From NCBI GenBank assembly GCA_026399475.1, contig JAPLQY010000069.1:92942-156941 (forward strand): 64,000 bases of DNA, in the 5' to 3' direction. The notes under the pieces were generated by a model. That model saw nothing but the letters and a program-made list of their open reading frames with translations. It was not told the DNA's origin and did not search any database. The stretch's first letter is position 1. Each line of letters starts with the position of its first letter. Positions 1 through 8,664 of this stretch are shown one piece after another. The position numbers were made by a program, and so were the translations under genes. Source of the DNA: Rhodocyclales bacterium (GTDB lineage: Bacteria > Pseudomonadota > Gammaproteobacteria > Burkholderiales > Rhodocyclaceae).

Positions 1-1
1 G

Positions 2-49
2 CTGGTTCTGCCCAACGGCCTTTTCGGTTCCGCCAAGCGGCGCGGCTGA
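2..49 (+). CDS. LivH-type branched-chain ABC permease, C-terminal end only
   Basis: The first bases read as an open frame ending LVLPNGLFGSAKRRG and then TGA at 47-49. The ending with hydrophobic residues, PNGLFG and a basic tail is typical of LivH/LivM inner-membrane permeases of branched-chain amino acid importers. The stop overlaps the ATG of the next gene by one base, so the two permeases are translationally coupled, as expected for livH-livM. Only 15 residues are visible, so the assignment rests mainly on context. Confidence 0.7.
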   Translation: MVLPNGLFGSAKRRG

Positions 50-984
50 TGAGACGCAAGGCCTGGCTGCTGTTGCCTGTCTGCTACCTCGCGGTGCCGC
101 TCGCCTTCGGCGGCAACAACTATGTCATGGGCCTGGTGGTGTCCTCGCTGATCGTTGCCGGTGTCGCCGTGGCCTGGGCGCTGCTCGGCAACCTGGGCGG
201 CATGGTCAGCTTTGGCCACGCCGCCTTCTTCGGCGTCGGCGCCTACGCTTCGGCGCTGCTGAGCATGAAACTCGGTGTGCCGGTGCTGCTGGCGATCCCG
301 CTTGCCGGCCTGATTGCTGTGCTGTTCTCGGTCGCCATGCTGCCGGCATTGCGCCTGTCGGGGCCTTACTTCGCGCTGGCAATCCTGGCCTATGCGCAGA
401 TCTTCCGCATCCTCACCACCGAGATGGAATTCCTCACCCACGGTTCCGGCGGCATTTCGCAGATCCCGGTGTTGCCGACCATCGCCGGCTTCGACCTGTC
501 GTCGCGCACGGGCCAGTTCCTGCTGCTGCTGACCCTGCTCGCGGCCTTCCTCGCTGCCTACGACTTGATCCGCCGCAGCCATTACGGCATAGCCCTGCGC
601 GCCATGCACGACAGCGAGGACGCGACGCGCGTGGTGGGCGTAAACAGTGTGCTCTTGAAGTCCTGGATGCTTTTCGTCTCGGCCTTCATGACAGGCGTGA
701 TCGGCGCCGTCAATGCCCACGTCATCAACTTCCTCGAACCCGACTACGCCTTCCATGGTAGCTGGAGCGTGCTGCCCATCGTTGCCGCGATTTTCGGCGG
801 TTATCGCACGGTGACCGGCCCGGCCATCGGCGCCGTGGTGATTTATCTCGTGGATCAACTGGTGTTCAAGGCGCTGGTCAGCACCGGGCACCAGATCATC
901 CTCGGCAGCGTGCTGGCACTGATGATCCTGTTCGCGCCCGACGGCCTGCTGCCGCTGCTGCGCAACGCCCTGCGGCGGATTTAG
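49..984 (+). CDS. livM: Branched-chain amino acid-type ABC transporter permease (LivM family)
   Basis: A 311-residue, very hydrophobic inner-membrane protein and one half of the transmembrane channel of a HAAT-family ABC importer. The LivM signature lies around residues 48-70 (NLGGMVSFGHAAFFGVGAYA), and a second typical motif (TGPAIGAVVIYLVDQ) lies near residue 255. It starts inside the stop codon of the upstream permease and is followed by two ATPase genes, so it belongs to a liv-type operon whose binding protein must lie upstream of the window. The real substrate need not be leucine: in catabolic neighbourhoods this family often imports aromatic or other carboxylic acids, and the acyl-CoA cluster nearby makes that plausible. 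Confidence 0.9.
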   Translation: MRRKAWLLLPVCYLAVPLAFGGNNYVMGLVVSSLIVAGVAVAWALLGNLGGMVSFGHAAFFGVGAYASALLSMKLGVPVLLAIPLAGLIAVLFSVAMLPALRLSGPYFALAILAYAQIFRILTTEMEFLTHGSGGISQIPVLPTIAGFDLSSRTGQFLLLLTLLAAFLAAYDLIRRSHYGIALRAMHDSEDATRVVGVNSVLLKSWMLFVSAFMTGVIGAVNAHVINFLEPDYAFHGSWSVLPIVAAIFGGYRTVTGPAIGAVVIYLVDQLVFKALVSTGHQIILGSVLALMILFAPDGLLPLLRNALRRI

Positions 985-1150
985 CGTGAAACAATTCGTT
1001 CGGAGCGACTGGTGATGATCGAGCGAAGCGAGCCGAATGGTAGCCCCGCCCTGGGGCGGGGATGGGGGTGGGGAAGCCTTCAATTCGCATTTCGCGTGTT
1101 TGATTTTCAGCGGGTGGTGCTCGGTGTCATGAGCGTTCAGGGAGGCAGCC
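985..1150 (+). other. Spacer between livM and livG with GC-rich hairpin
   Basis: This 166-base gap is unusual because the other liv genes overlap. It holds a hairpin (CCCCGCCC / GGGCGGGG, 1044-1061) and an interrupted inverted repeat around ATTCG...CGAAT (about 993-1039). No T tract follows the hairpin, so it is not a clear intrinsic terminator. It could be a repeat insertion or an attenuating mRNA structure that lowers ATPase expression relative to the permease. A purine-rich ribosome site (AGGGAGGC) precedes livG. Confidence 0.45.
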
Positions 1151-1859
<709 letters not shown>

Positions 1860-1867
<8 letters not shown>

Positions 1868-2597
1868 AGTAGACCAGTTGCGCGCTGGTTACGGCGCCAT
1901 CAACGTGTTGTGGGACGTTTCGCTGACCTTCCCGCTCGGCGAACTGACGGCCATCATCGGTCCCAACGGTGCCGGCAAGAGCACGCTGCTCAAGGCGATG
2001 ATGGGCCTGGTGCCGACCACGCAGGGCAGCGTCAGTCTCGATGGTATTGCGCTCACCGGCCGCGCCACCTGGGACATGGCGAGCCTCGGCCTGGCGCTGA
2101 TTCCCGAAGGGCGCATGGTGTTCCGCGACATGACCGTGGAAGAAAATCTCGCCATGGGCGCCTTTCCCAAGCCGCACCGCGCCGCATTGGGGCGCAACCT
2201 CGAGCGAGTCTTCGGCCTCTTCCCCAGGCTCAAGGAAAGGCGCCGCCAGTTTGCCGGCTCGCTGTCCGGCGGCGAGGCGCAGATGCTGGCGATGGGTCGC
2301 GGCCTGATGTCCGAGCCGCGCGTGCTGCTGATCGACGAGCCATCGCTGGGCCTGGCGCCGGTGGTGGTGCGCGAGATTTTCGAGATCCTGGGCGGGCTTA
2401 AAGCTCAGGGCGTGACCATCGTCCTGGTCGAGCAGAACACCCACATGGCATTGAAGCTGGCGGACGGCGTGTACCTGATGCGTGCCGGCAAGGTCATTCT
2501 TGCCGAGCGTGCCGCGGCGCTTGATCTCGACCGCCTGCACGACCTGTATTTCGCTCGTGAGGGCGGCGCTGAGGGCCTTGCCGGTGTTGCCGAATGA
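1860..2597 (+). CDS. livF: Branched-chain-type ABC transporter ATP-binding protein (LivF)
   Basis: A 245-residue ATPase, the second nucleotide-binding subunit of the importer. Walker A GPNGAGKS is at residues 34-41, a full signature LSGGEAQM near 135, and Walker B LLIDEPSLGLAP near 157-168, followed by the H-loop region. It overlaps livG upstream and the MFS gene downstream (ATGA), so the two transport systems are on one transcript. The intact signature contrasts with the degenerate one in livG and suggests an asymmetric ATPase pair. Confidence 0.92.
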
Positions 2598-4030
2598 GGA
2601 GCCTTGCCACCGATCAGCGCCAGGCCGAGGTGGCGGCGATGTTCGGGCGTCACGGCCCGGCCTATCGCTGGTGGGCGGTGCTCACCGTGATGCTCGGCAC
2701 GGTCTCGGCGATCATGGAGGCGACGGTGGTCAATGTCGCACTGCCGGAAATCATTCGCGTTTTTCATGTCGGCCACGACCAGGTGCAACTTTTGTCCACC
2801 GGCTTTCTTGCCGCCACTACGGCCTCGATGCTGCTTGCGACTTGGGCCATGCAGCGCTTCGGCATCCGCCGCACCTATGTCGGCGCGCTGCTGCTGCTGG
2901 TGATGTTCTCGGTGCTGGCCACGCTCAGCGATCGCTTCGAGCTGCTGGCACTGTGCCGCATCGGGCAGGGCAGCATCGCCGGCCTGATCCAGCCGCTGGC
3001 CATGCTGGTCATCATCGACGTCTTTCCGCTGCACGAACGCGGCCGGGCGATGGGCGCCTATGGCCTCGGCATCGTGCTGTCGCCGGCCGTGGGCCCGGTG
3101 GCGGGCGGCCTGCTGGTCGACCACTTCGGCTGGCGCGCGGTGTTCCTGGTCACCGTGCCGCTGTGCCTCGCTGCCATTGCGCTGGCGCCGCGCTTCGTCA
3201 TCGCCGGGCGGCCGCTGCCCGGCGCGCACAAGCGGCCCTTCGACCTGATCGGACTGCTGCTGGTAGTGGCTGCGCTGTGCGCCCTGCTCGGCGGCTTGGC
3301 GGCGCTGATCCGGCAGCCGGCGTTCGGTGCTGCCGGCGTCGCGCTCGGTCTTGCGCTGGCGGTGGCCTTCGTCGTCTGGGAGCGCAGCACCCTGCATCCG
3401 CTGCTGGATTTCAGCATCTTCCGCGAGGCGGGCTTCGGCGCAGCGGTGCTGGTAGCGGCCTCCTATGGCGTCGGCATTTACGGTTCGACCTACCTGGCGC
3501 CGGTTTTTGCCCAGATCGGTGCCGGCTTCTCGGCCTACGAGGCCGGACTGATGCTGCTGCCGGGTGGCGCCGTGCTGGCCATCGTGCTGCTGCAGGCCGG
3601 GCGGCTGGCGGATCGCTTCCCGCCCAACCGGGTGGCGATGGCGGGGCTGGCCTTCTTTTCCGTATCGGCCATCCTCATGGGATTTTCCTCCGCAGCCACC
3701 GGCTTCTGGCTGCTCGCGCTGTGGGTGGCGATCGGCCGTGTCGGCCTGGGCCTGATCATTCCGGGCCTGAACGCCGGTGCCCTGCGCCTGCTGCCCCACG
3801 GCACCGAGGCCGCCGGCTCGGCCTCGATCAACTTCTTTCGCCAGCTCGGCGGCGCGCTCGGCGTCACGCTGCTGGCGCTGTTCCTCGAAGGACGCGAGCG
3901 CCAGCTGAATGCCGTGCATGGCCTGCAGCCGATGCAGGAAGGCTTCTTCCTGATCGCCTTCGTCTATTGCCTCGCCCTGATCCCCGCCTGGCTGATGACC
4001 GGCCGCGCGCAAGGTCCCCGATCCGTATAG
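2594..4030 (+). CDS. MFS transporter, DHA2 (EmrB/QacA-like) family
   Basis: A 478-residue inner-membrane protein with about 14 hydrophobic segments, the layout of the drug:H+ antiporter-2 family. Typical features are the TM1 motif with VVNVALPEI, the basic loop RFGIRRTY between TM2 and TM3, and GPVAGGLLVDHFGWRAVF in the middle. Such proteins usually export amphipathic compounds by proton antiport. It overlaps livF by 4 bases and is followed 8 bases later by an NMO-family gene, so it may export a product or toxic analogue of the compound the Liv system imports. The substrate cannot be read from sequence. Confidence 0.88.
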   Translation: MRSLATDQRQAEVAAMFGRHGPAYRWWAVLTVMLGTVSAIMEATVVNVALPEIIRVFHVGHDQVQLLSTGFLAATTASMLLATWAMQRFGIRRTYVGALLLLVMFSVLATLSDRFELLALCRIGQGSIAGLIQPLAMLVIIDVFPLHERGRAMGAYGLGIVLSPAVGPVAGGLLVDHFGWRAVFLVTVPLCLAAIALAPRFVIAGRPLPGAHKRPFDLIGLLLVVAALCALLGGLAALIRQPAFGAAGVALGLALAVAFVVWERSTLHPLLDFSIFREAGFGAAVLVAASYGVGIYGSTYLAPVFAQIGAGFSAYEAGLMLLPGGAVLAIVLLQAGRLADRFPPNRVAMAGLAFFSVSAILMGFSSAATGFWLLALWVAIGRVGLGLIIPGLNAGALRLLPHGTEAAGSASINFFRQLGGALGVTLLALFLEGRERQLNAVHGLQPMQEGFFLIAFVYCLALIPAWLMTGRAQGPRSV

Positions 4031-4038
4031 GAGAATTC

Positions 4039-5010
4039 ATGCCCCTGCCCAAAGTCCTGCAAGACAACCTCGCGCTGCCGGTGATCGGCGCGCCGATGTT
4101 CATCGTCTCCCAGCCGCAACTGGTGCTGGCGCAATGCATGGCCGGCATCGTCGGTTCCTTCCCGGCCTTGAACGCGCGGCCGAAGGAGTTGCTCGACGAG
4201 TGGTTGTCCATGATGACGTCCGAGATCGACGCCGCTCGTCGCGCCAACCCGGGCCGCAAGATTGCGCCCTTCGCCGTGAACCAGATCGTGCATCACTCCA
4301 ATGACCGGCTCGACCATGACATCGCGTTATGCGTCAAGCACCGGGCGCCGATGATCATCACCAGCCTGCGTGCGCCCGGCGACGTGGTCAAGGAAGTGCA
4401 TGGCTACGGCGGTATCGTGTTCCACGACGTGATCAACGTGCGCCATGCGAAAAAGGCGCTGGAGGCGGGCGTCGACGGCCTGATCCTGGTCGCCGCCGGC
4501 GCCGGAGGGCACGCCGGCATGCTCAGCCCCTTCGCGCTGGTGTCCGAAGTGCGGCGCTTCTGGGACGGACCGATCGCGCTGTCCGGCGCGATCACGCGCG
4601 GCAACCAGATACTCGCAGCGCAGGCCATGGGTGCCGACCTGGCCTACATGGGCACGCGCTTCATCCCGACACCGGAAGCCAATGCGGTGGACGGCTACAA
4701 GCAGATGATTGTGGACAGCACTGCGGCGGACGTCGTCTATACGCCATACTTCACCGGCGTAAATGGCAACTACCTGCGGCCGAGCATTACAGCGCAGGGG
4801 CTGGACCCCGACAACCTGCCGCTGCGCGACAAGACCAGCATGAGCTTCGGCTCGGATCGGACCAAGGCCTGGCGCGACATCTGGGGCGTCGGCCAGGGTA
4901 TCGGTTCGATAGACGAAATTATTCCCGTAAGTGAAGTAGTGGCGCGGCTCGGTCGTGAATACCGGGACGCCCGTGATGCGCTGTGCGCGCTGTATGCACT
5001 AGAGGACTGA
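4039..5010 (+). CDS. Nitronate monooxygenase / 2-nitropropane dioxygenase family flavoprotein
   Basis: A 323-residue TIM-barrel FMN protein. Visible family features are the N-terminal GAPMF loop, the phosphate-binding AAGAGGHAG segment near residue 155, the strand-loop ALSGAITRGNQ and MGADLAYMGTRFIPTPEA. True nitronate monooxygenases oxidise alkyl nitronates; many homologues in acyl-CoA clusters are instead reductases acting on CoA esters. The ATG follows AGGAGAATTC, a good ribosome site; the upstream in-frame extension runs through the MFS gene and is not used. The stop is 1 base before the IclR gene. A second, different member of the family lies at 11758-12711. Confidence 0.85.
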   Translation: MPLPKVLQDNLALPVIGAPMFIVSQPQLVLAQCMAGIVGSFPALNARPKELLDEWLSMMTSEIDAARRANPGRKIAPFAVNQIVHHSNDRLDHDIALCVKHRAPMIITSLRAPGDVVKEVHGYGGIVFHDVINVRHAKKALEAGVDGLILVAAGAGGHAGMLSPFALVSEVRRFWDGPIALSGAITRGNQILAAQAMGADLAYMGTRFIPTPEANAVDGYKQMIVDSTAADVVYTPYFTGVNGNYLRPSITAQGLDPDNLPLRDKTSMSFGSDRTKAWRDIWGVGQGIGSIDEIIPVSEVVARLGREYRDARDALCALYALED

Positions 5011-5011
5011 C

Positions 5012-5839
5012 ATGAGCAAACAGAACAAGGTCGCTGCTGTTCCCGCTGCGGTTGCAACCAAGGTCGCCGGCAAGGAGGATCGCCATTTCGTCACCGCCCT
5101 GGCACGCGGGCTCTCGGTGCTTTCGTGCTTCAGCTCGGGCGAGAAACTGCTCGGCAACCTCGACATCGCCAAGCGCTGCAAGCTGCCCAAGTCCACCGTC
5201 TCGCGCCTGACCTACACGCTGACCAAGCTCGGCTACCTGGTCTTCGTCGAGGAGAACGGAAAATACCGTTTGGGTACTTCGACGCTGGCGCTGGGCAGCG
5301 CCATGCTGGCGCGCCTCGACGTGCGCGACCTGTCGCGGCCGCTGATGCAGGAACTCGCCGACTTTTCCAAGGCCATGGTTTCGCTCGGCAGTCGCGATCG
5401 CCTGTCGATGATCTATGTCGGCAACGCGCGCAGCTCGGCGGCATTGACGCTCTCGCTGGATGTCGGCTCGCGCATTCCGATCGCCACCACGGCGATGGGC
5501 CGCGCCTACCTGGCGCTGATCCCCGAGCGCGAGCGCGAAGACATCATGGAGCGCGTGCGCGAACTCGACGAAGTGGCCTGGCCGGCAATCCGTGCCGGCA
5601 TCGAGCGGGCGCTGAAGGAATACCGCGAAACCGGCTGCGTCAGTTCCTTCGGCGAGTGGCAGACCGATGTCAATGCCATCGCCGTGCCGCTGCGTCCCGG
5701 CGGCGGCCTGCCGCCGATGGCGATCAACTGCGGCGGCCCGGCGTTTACGCTGTCGAAGGAATTCCTGCTGGGCGAAGTGCGGCCGAAGCTGATCGAGCTG
5801 GTGAGGCAACTGGAAGCTTCGTTGGGGATGCGGGGGTAG
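5012..5839 (+). CDS. IclR-family transcriptional regulator
   Basis: A 275-residue regulator. A winged helix-turn-helix occupies about residues 25-90 (ALARGLSVLSCF, then LPKSTVSRLTYTLTKLGYL), followed by the IclR effector-binding domain (LDVGSRIPIATTAMGRAYLA; conserved Cys in the GCVSSFGEW region). IclR proteins bind small aromatic or aliphatic acids and control nearby catabolic or transport operons. It starts 1 base after the NMO gene, so it is the last gene of the liv-MFS-NMO operon and probably regulates it. A 26-residue Ala/Lys/Val-rich N-terminal extension precedes the HTH. Confidence 0.9.
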   Translation: MSKQNKVAAVPAAVATKVAGKEDRHFVTALARGLSVLSCFSSGEKLLGNLDIAKRCKLPKSTVSRLTYTLTKLGYLVFVEENGKYRLGTSTLALGSAMLARLDVRDLSRPLMQELADFSKAMVSLGSRDRLSMIYVGNARSSAALTLSLDVGSRIPIATTAMGRAYLALIPEREREDIMERVRELDEVAWPAIRAGIERALKEYRETGCVSSFGEWQTDVNAIAVPLRPGGGLPPMAINCGGPAFTLSKEFLLGEVRPKLIELVRQLEASLGMRG

Positions 5840-5850
5840 GTTCGCAATCC

Positions 5851-5915
5851 TGCCGGGACTCGCCCCGGTGGGCGACCTACTTTCTTGTTCGCGCCAGCAA
5901 GTAAGCAAAGAAGCG
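5851..5915 (+). repeat. 65-bp dispersed repeat, copy 1
   Basis: This stretch matches 63391-63455 in the same orientation with 54 of 65 bases identical by eye. The core reads GGCGACCT.CTTTC.TGTTC and ends in a purine-rich segment (AAAGAAG). It lies just after the IclR stop codon, and the other copy lies just upstream of a small membrane-protein gene. It has no coding potential. A repetitive extragenic element family is the simplest reading. Confidence 0.65.
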
Positions 5916-5933
5916 TACCCCTGTACGAGTAAA

Positions 5934-5984
5934 GCACATTTGTAACAGATCGGTTCAAGGACATAGGTTACGTTTATGCGCTCT
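5934..5984 (-). other. Possible insertion-sequence end remnant
   Basis: Read on the minus strand this spacer carries two imperfect direct repeats (GTAACCTATGTCCTTGAAC and GTTACAAATGTGCT). The pattern resembles the repeated termini I associate with some transposons, but I cannot assign a family. It sits at the left edge of the lower-GC accessory patch, which is why it is listed. No transposase remnant is visible. Confidence 0.3.
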
Positions 5985-6028
5985 GTCAAACCTAAATAAG
6001 TCAGTTTCGGATTAATTCCCGGTTAGCT

Positions 6029-7075
6029 ATGCTACGCACTCAAGAGTCCAATTCAATGAGTGAGCGACATGGATCTGATGCTGAGGCCAATAGTACTGTG
6101 ACCCATTATGACCACTACGTCTCGCAGACCTACCTGACTCTGTTTTGCGGACGAGAGGGCACTCTGGTGCCGTACTACAAAGACGGCCACGTGATTGTCG
6201 GCAAGCCGAAATGGCCCAAGTCAATTTGCAGCGAGGTTGACGGAGACATGAACACGTACTTCGATGACGCGAGGGTGCTGGACACCTACTTGCAGCCGAT
6301 CGAGACGAGGTGGGCAGGGAACGTCAAGGCGCTACGCGAACGACGGTTAGATGCGAGAGGCAAGTACGAACTCGCTTCATACATCGCCTACCTCCGAGCC
6401 TGCAACCCGGTGGCGAAGAGACTCGGTCAGGGAATGATTGCCGCCATGATGCAACCTCAGGCAGACAAGGTGTTACGCGAGCATCTCTATGACCCACCGG
6501 CCGATTCGCCTCCGCTGGACGATGCTACGCGCGCGAAACTCCAACGCGAGTTCGAGAAAGGCGGTATCAAGACTGTCGTTGATCGGGACTACGCGCACGC
6601 TAGAGGAATCGCGTCGCTGACAGGGGTTTCTGATCGCCTGTACTGCTCCCATTGGTTGAAGCTGAGTAACGAGACGGACGTGCCGTTTATAACGAGCGAC
6701 AACCCACCAGTGATCTATCCCCACGGCGACACCGATCTGACCGCGTCAATCTTCGTTCCTCTGTCGCCCACTGACGCGGTGCTTATCTCACCGAACAACG
6801 ATCTTCCGAAGCCGTCGAAGGAGGACGTGCAGAGCTACGAGAGCGCAGGCGACAAGTACGCGTCCGTGAAGCGTGAGGCCGCCAAGCGATTCAACGTCCT
6901 TGTCGTCAAATCGGCCGAGCGACTTGTGCTGTGCTCGACGGCAGAGCCATGGGTTGAGGATCTGGTCTCAAAGTACCGCACGTGGCGCATGGAGCACGTA
7001 TGTGACTCATTGCCACACGCAACCGGTGTCGTGCAAATTCATCGGCAGAGACCTGTCGACAAAGTCGCGCCATAG
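6029..7075 (+). CDS. DUF4238-family protein
   Basis: A 348-residue soluble protein whose N-terminal HYDHYVSQTYLTLFCGREG matches the HYVPQ.YL..F opening of DUF4238 proteins. A conserved block follows later (FITSDNPPVIY then FVPLSPTDAVLISP), also typical of the family. Function is unknown; members often sit in accessory or defence-rich DNA. Base composition is clearly less GC-rich than the neighbours, pointing to horizontal acquisition. Start: ATG 6029 gives 348 residues, but ATG 6056 (MSERHGSD) would still keep the whole domain and lies behind a possible -10 TATGCT at 6028-6033; neither start has a strong ribosome site. Confidence 0.75.
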   Translation: MLRTQESNSMSERHGSDAEANSTVTHYDHYVSQTYLTLFCGREGTLVPYYKDGHVIVGKPKWPKSICSEVDGDMNTYFDDARVLDTYLQPIETRWAGNVKALRERRLDARGKYELASYIAYLRACNPVAKRLGQGMIAAMMQPQADKVLREHLYDPPADSPPLDDATRAKLQREFEKGGIKTVVDRDYAHARGIASLTGVSDRLYCSHWLKLSNETDVPFITSDNPPVIYPHGDTDLTASIFVPLSPTDAVLISPNNDLPKPSKEDVQSYESAGDKYASVKREAAKRFNVLVVKSAERLVLCSTAEPWVEDLVSKYRTWRMEHVCDSLPHATGVVQIHRQRPVDKVAP

Positions 7076-7191
7076 AATCGATAAGCGATAATGGGGCGGG
7101 TTCGACATAGTTTGAGCGGCATTGGCCTACCGTCAAAAGTAGGCGTTGGCGACAGGGCGAAACAGACACAGCGGTAGACCTAATCGGTTTG

Positions 7192-7236
7192 GTAGAGTTA
7201 TTTCGTTGCATTGTTCGTTGCGGTTTTGTACTCTAC
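7192..7236 (+). promoter_or_regulatory. Candidate operator/promoter of the HipA-like gene
   Basis: The inverted repeat GTAGAGT (7192-7198) and ACTCTAC (7230-7236) flanks a direct repeat CGTTGC (7204-7209 and 7215-7220), ending 4 bases before the ATG at 7241. A -10-like TGTACT lies inside it. The arrangement suits autoregulation by the DNA-binding domain at the N-terminus of the downstream protein. It is predicted by eye only. Confidence 0.4.
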
Positions 7237-7240
7237 GGGC

Positions 7241-8614
7241 ATGACGAAGCTTCGCCACGATGATCTGCTGCATGCCCTTCGGACCCACCCTCGTGTCGGG
7301 AGTGCCGCCCTTTGCCGTTTGCTGGACGGCATCAACCGCTCGACGCTGGCTCGGGCCTTGCAGGCACTGGAGGGTCAGGTGGTCAGCCGGGGCGGCTCGC
7401 GTCGCGTCCGGTATTCGTTGCGGCGCGCCTTGCGAGGCCGCGAGGCCAGCCTGCCGCTTTACCGGATCGATGCATCGGGCCATGGCCATGAAGCGGGGCG
7501 GCTGGACCTGACCTGGCCGGCGGGTAGTGCCCTCGATTTCTCTGGTCCTTTTCCATGGCCGCTGGACGACGACATGGCGGATGGCTGGTTCGAGGGCTTG
7601 CCCTACCCGCTGGAGGACATGCGTCCGCAAGGCTTCATCGGGCGCAATTTCGCCCGCCGCCATGCGCTGGACCTGGGTGTCGCGGACAACCCCGATCAAT
7701 GGTCGGAAGATGACATCCTTCACGTGCTGTCCCTTTGGGGCCACGACCAGCCGGGTGATCTGATCCTTGGCGAGACGGCCTATCGGCGCTTTCTTGATGG
7801 TCGGCGGGAGAATGAGCGAGGTTTCCTGACCGATAGCCAGATCGGGACGGCCTATCCGCAGATGGCCGAGGCAGCCTTGGCCCACGGCGTGGCGGGTTCG
7901 TCCGCTGGCGGAGAGTTTCCCAAGTTCACCGTCGGCCGGCATTGGGACGACGGTGCGGGCCATGCGATCGTGAAGTTCTCGGGGGCCGATGATTCGCCAG
8001 CGGTGCGTCGCTGGTCGGACTTGCTGGTGTGCGAACACCTGGCACTTGAGGCGCTGCGCGAGCTGCTTGGCCTCGCCACGGTGCAAAGCGCGATCCATTG
8101 CTTCGGCGGCCGCTGCTTTCTGGAGGTGCGGCGCTTCGATCGGCATGGGCTTTTCGGCCGCTCGCCGGTCTGCACTCTCGGCAGCCTCAATGCCGCCTTG
8201 CTCGGACAGCGGGTGAGCACATGGCCCAGGGCGGCGCAGGCGCTGCAACAGGCTGGCTGGCTGGCGGCGGAAGATGTGGTGCGGGTGGCGTTGCTGTGGT
8301 GGTTCGGCAGGCTGATCGGGAATACTGACATGCATGAAGGCAACCTGGCTTTTTGCCCACGCTCCGGCACAGGTCTTGTGCTCGCACCCGCCTATGACAT
8401 GTTGCCCATGCATTACGCTCCCTTGCGTGGCGGCGAAGTACCGCAAAGGGCGTTTGCGCCGGAGTTGCCACTGCCTGCGGAAGCCGACGATTGGCGCAAG
8501 GCTGCGGATGCCGCGGCCCGCTATTGGCACCGCTGCGCCGGGGACGAGCGGATCAGTGTCGGATTCCGGCGGGTTTGCGCCGACAATGCGAAGGCGCTGG
8601 TACAGGCGTTGTAG
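7241..8614 (+). CDS. yjjJ: HipA-family kinase toxin, solo YjjJ type with fused HTH
   Basis: From the ATG at 7241 the protein has 457 residues (an ATG at 7211 adds ten). Residues 1-60 form a winged helix-turn-helix-like domain (LLHALRTHPRVGSAALCRLL, then STLARALQALEGQVV), followed by a HipA kinase fold. The Gly/Pro activation-loop region reads SAGGEFPKFT; the catalytic loop IGNTDMHEGNLAF (about residues 356-368) has the essential Asp and Asn; the metal-binding APAYDML follows. HipA kinases phosphorylate aminoacyl-tRNA synthetases or related targets. No hipB-like antitoxin gene is adjacent. The architecture matches the E. coli YjjJ subgroup, in which the DNA-binding function is fused to the kinase. 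Confidence 0.85.
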   Translation: MTKLRHDDLLHALRTHPRVGSAALCRLLDGINRSTLARALQALEGQVVSRGGSRRVRYSLRRALRGREASLPLYRIDASGHGHEAGRLDLTWPAGSALDFSGPFPWPLDDDMADGWFEGLPYPLEDMRPQGFIGRNFARRHALDLGVADNPDQWSEDDILHVLSLWGHDQPGDLILGETAYRRFLDGRRENERGFLTDSQIGTAYPQMAEAALAHGVAGSSAGGEFPKFTVGRHWDDGAGHAIVKFSGADDSPAVRRWSDLLVCEHLALEALRELLGLATVQSAIHCFGGRCFLEVRRFDRHGLFGRSPVCTLGSLNAALLGQRVSTWPRAAQALQQAGWLAAEDVVRVALLWWFGRLIGNTDMHEGNLAFCPRSGTGLVLAPAYDMLPMHYAPLRGGEVPQRAFAPELPLPAEADDWRKAADAAARYWHRCAGDERISVGFRRVCADNAKALVQAL

Positions 8615-8625
8615 GCAAGCCGATT

Positions 8626-8651
8626 GCGCGGTAGATTTACTTGTAGCCTCT
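8626..8651 (+). repeat. Possible solo end of the 146-bp element
   Basis: This 26-base stretch matches the right end of the 146-bp element (GCGC.GTAGATTTA then CTCT) at 21 of 26 positions. It lies between the HipA stop and the start of the next gene, the same type of intercistronic position as the two full copies. No opposite end is present, so it would be a degenerate remnant. Confidence 0.35.
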
Positions 8652-8664
8652 GGGGAGAAATTAC

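Noticed and set aside
2405..4012. Long open frame on the minus strand opposite the MFS gene
   Set aside because: Composition is Arg/His/Gln-rich with no family motif, as produced by reading a GC-rich gene backwards; the plus-strand product is a clear transporter.
2482..4038. Fusion of an MFS-overlapping frame to the NMO-family protein
   Set aside because: The upstream part is an out-of-frame reading of the transporter gene; a good ribosome site precedes ATG 4039.
5859..5915. Small RNA gene or riboswitch after the IclR gene
   Set aside because: The stretch is a dispersed repeat without a promoter, terminator or conserved riboswitch core.
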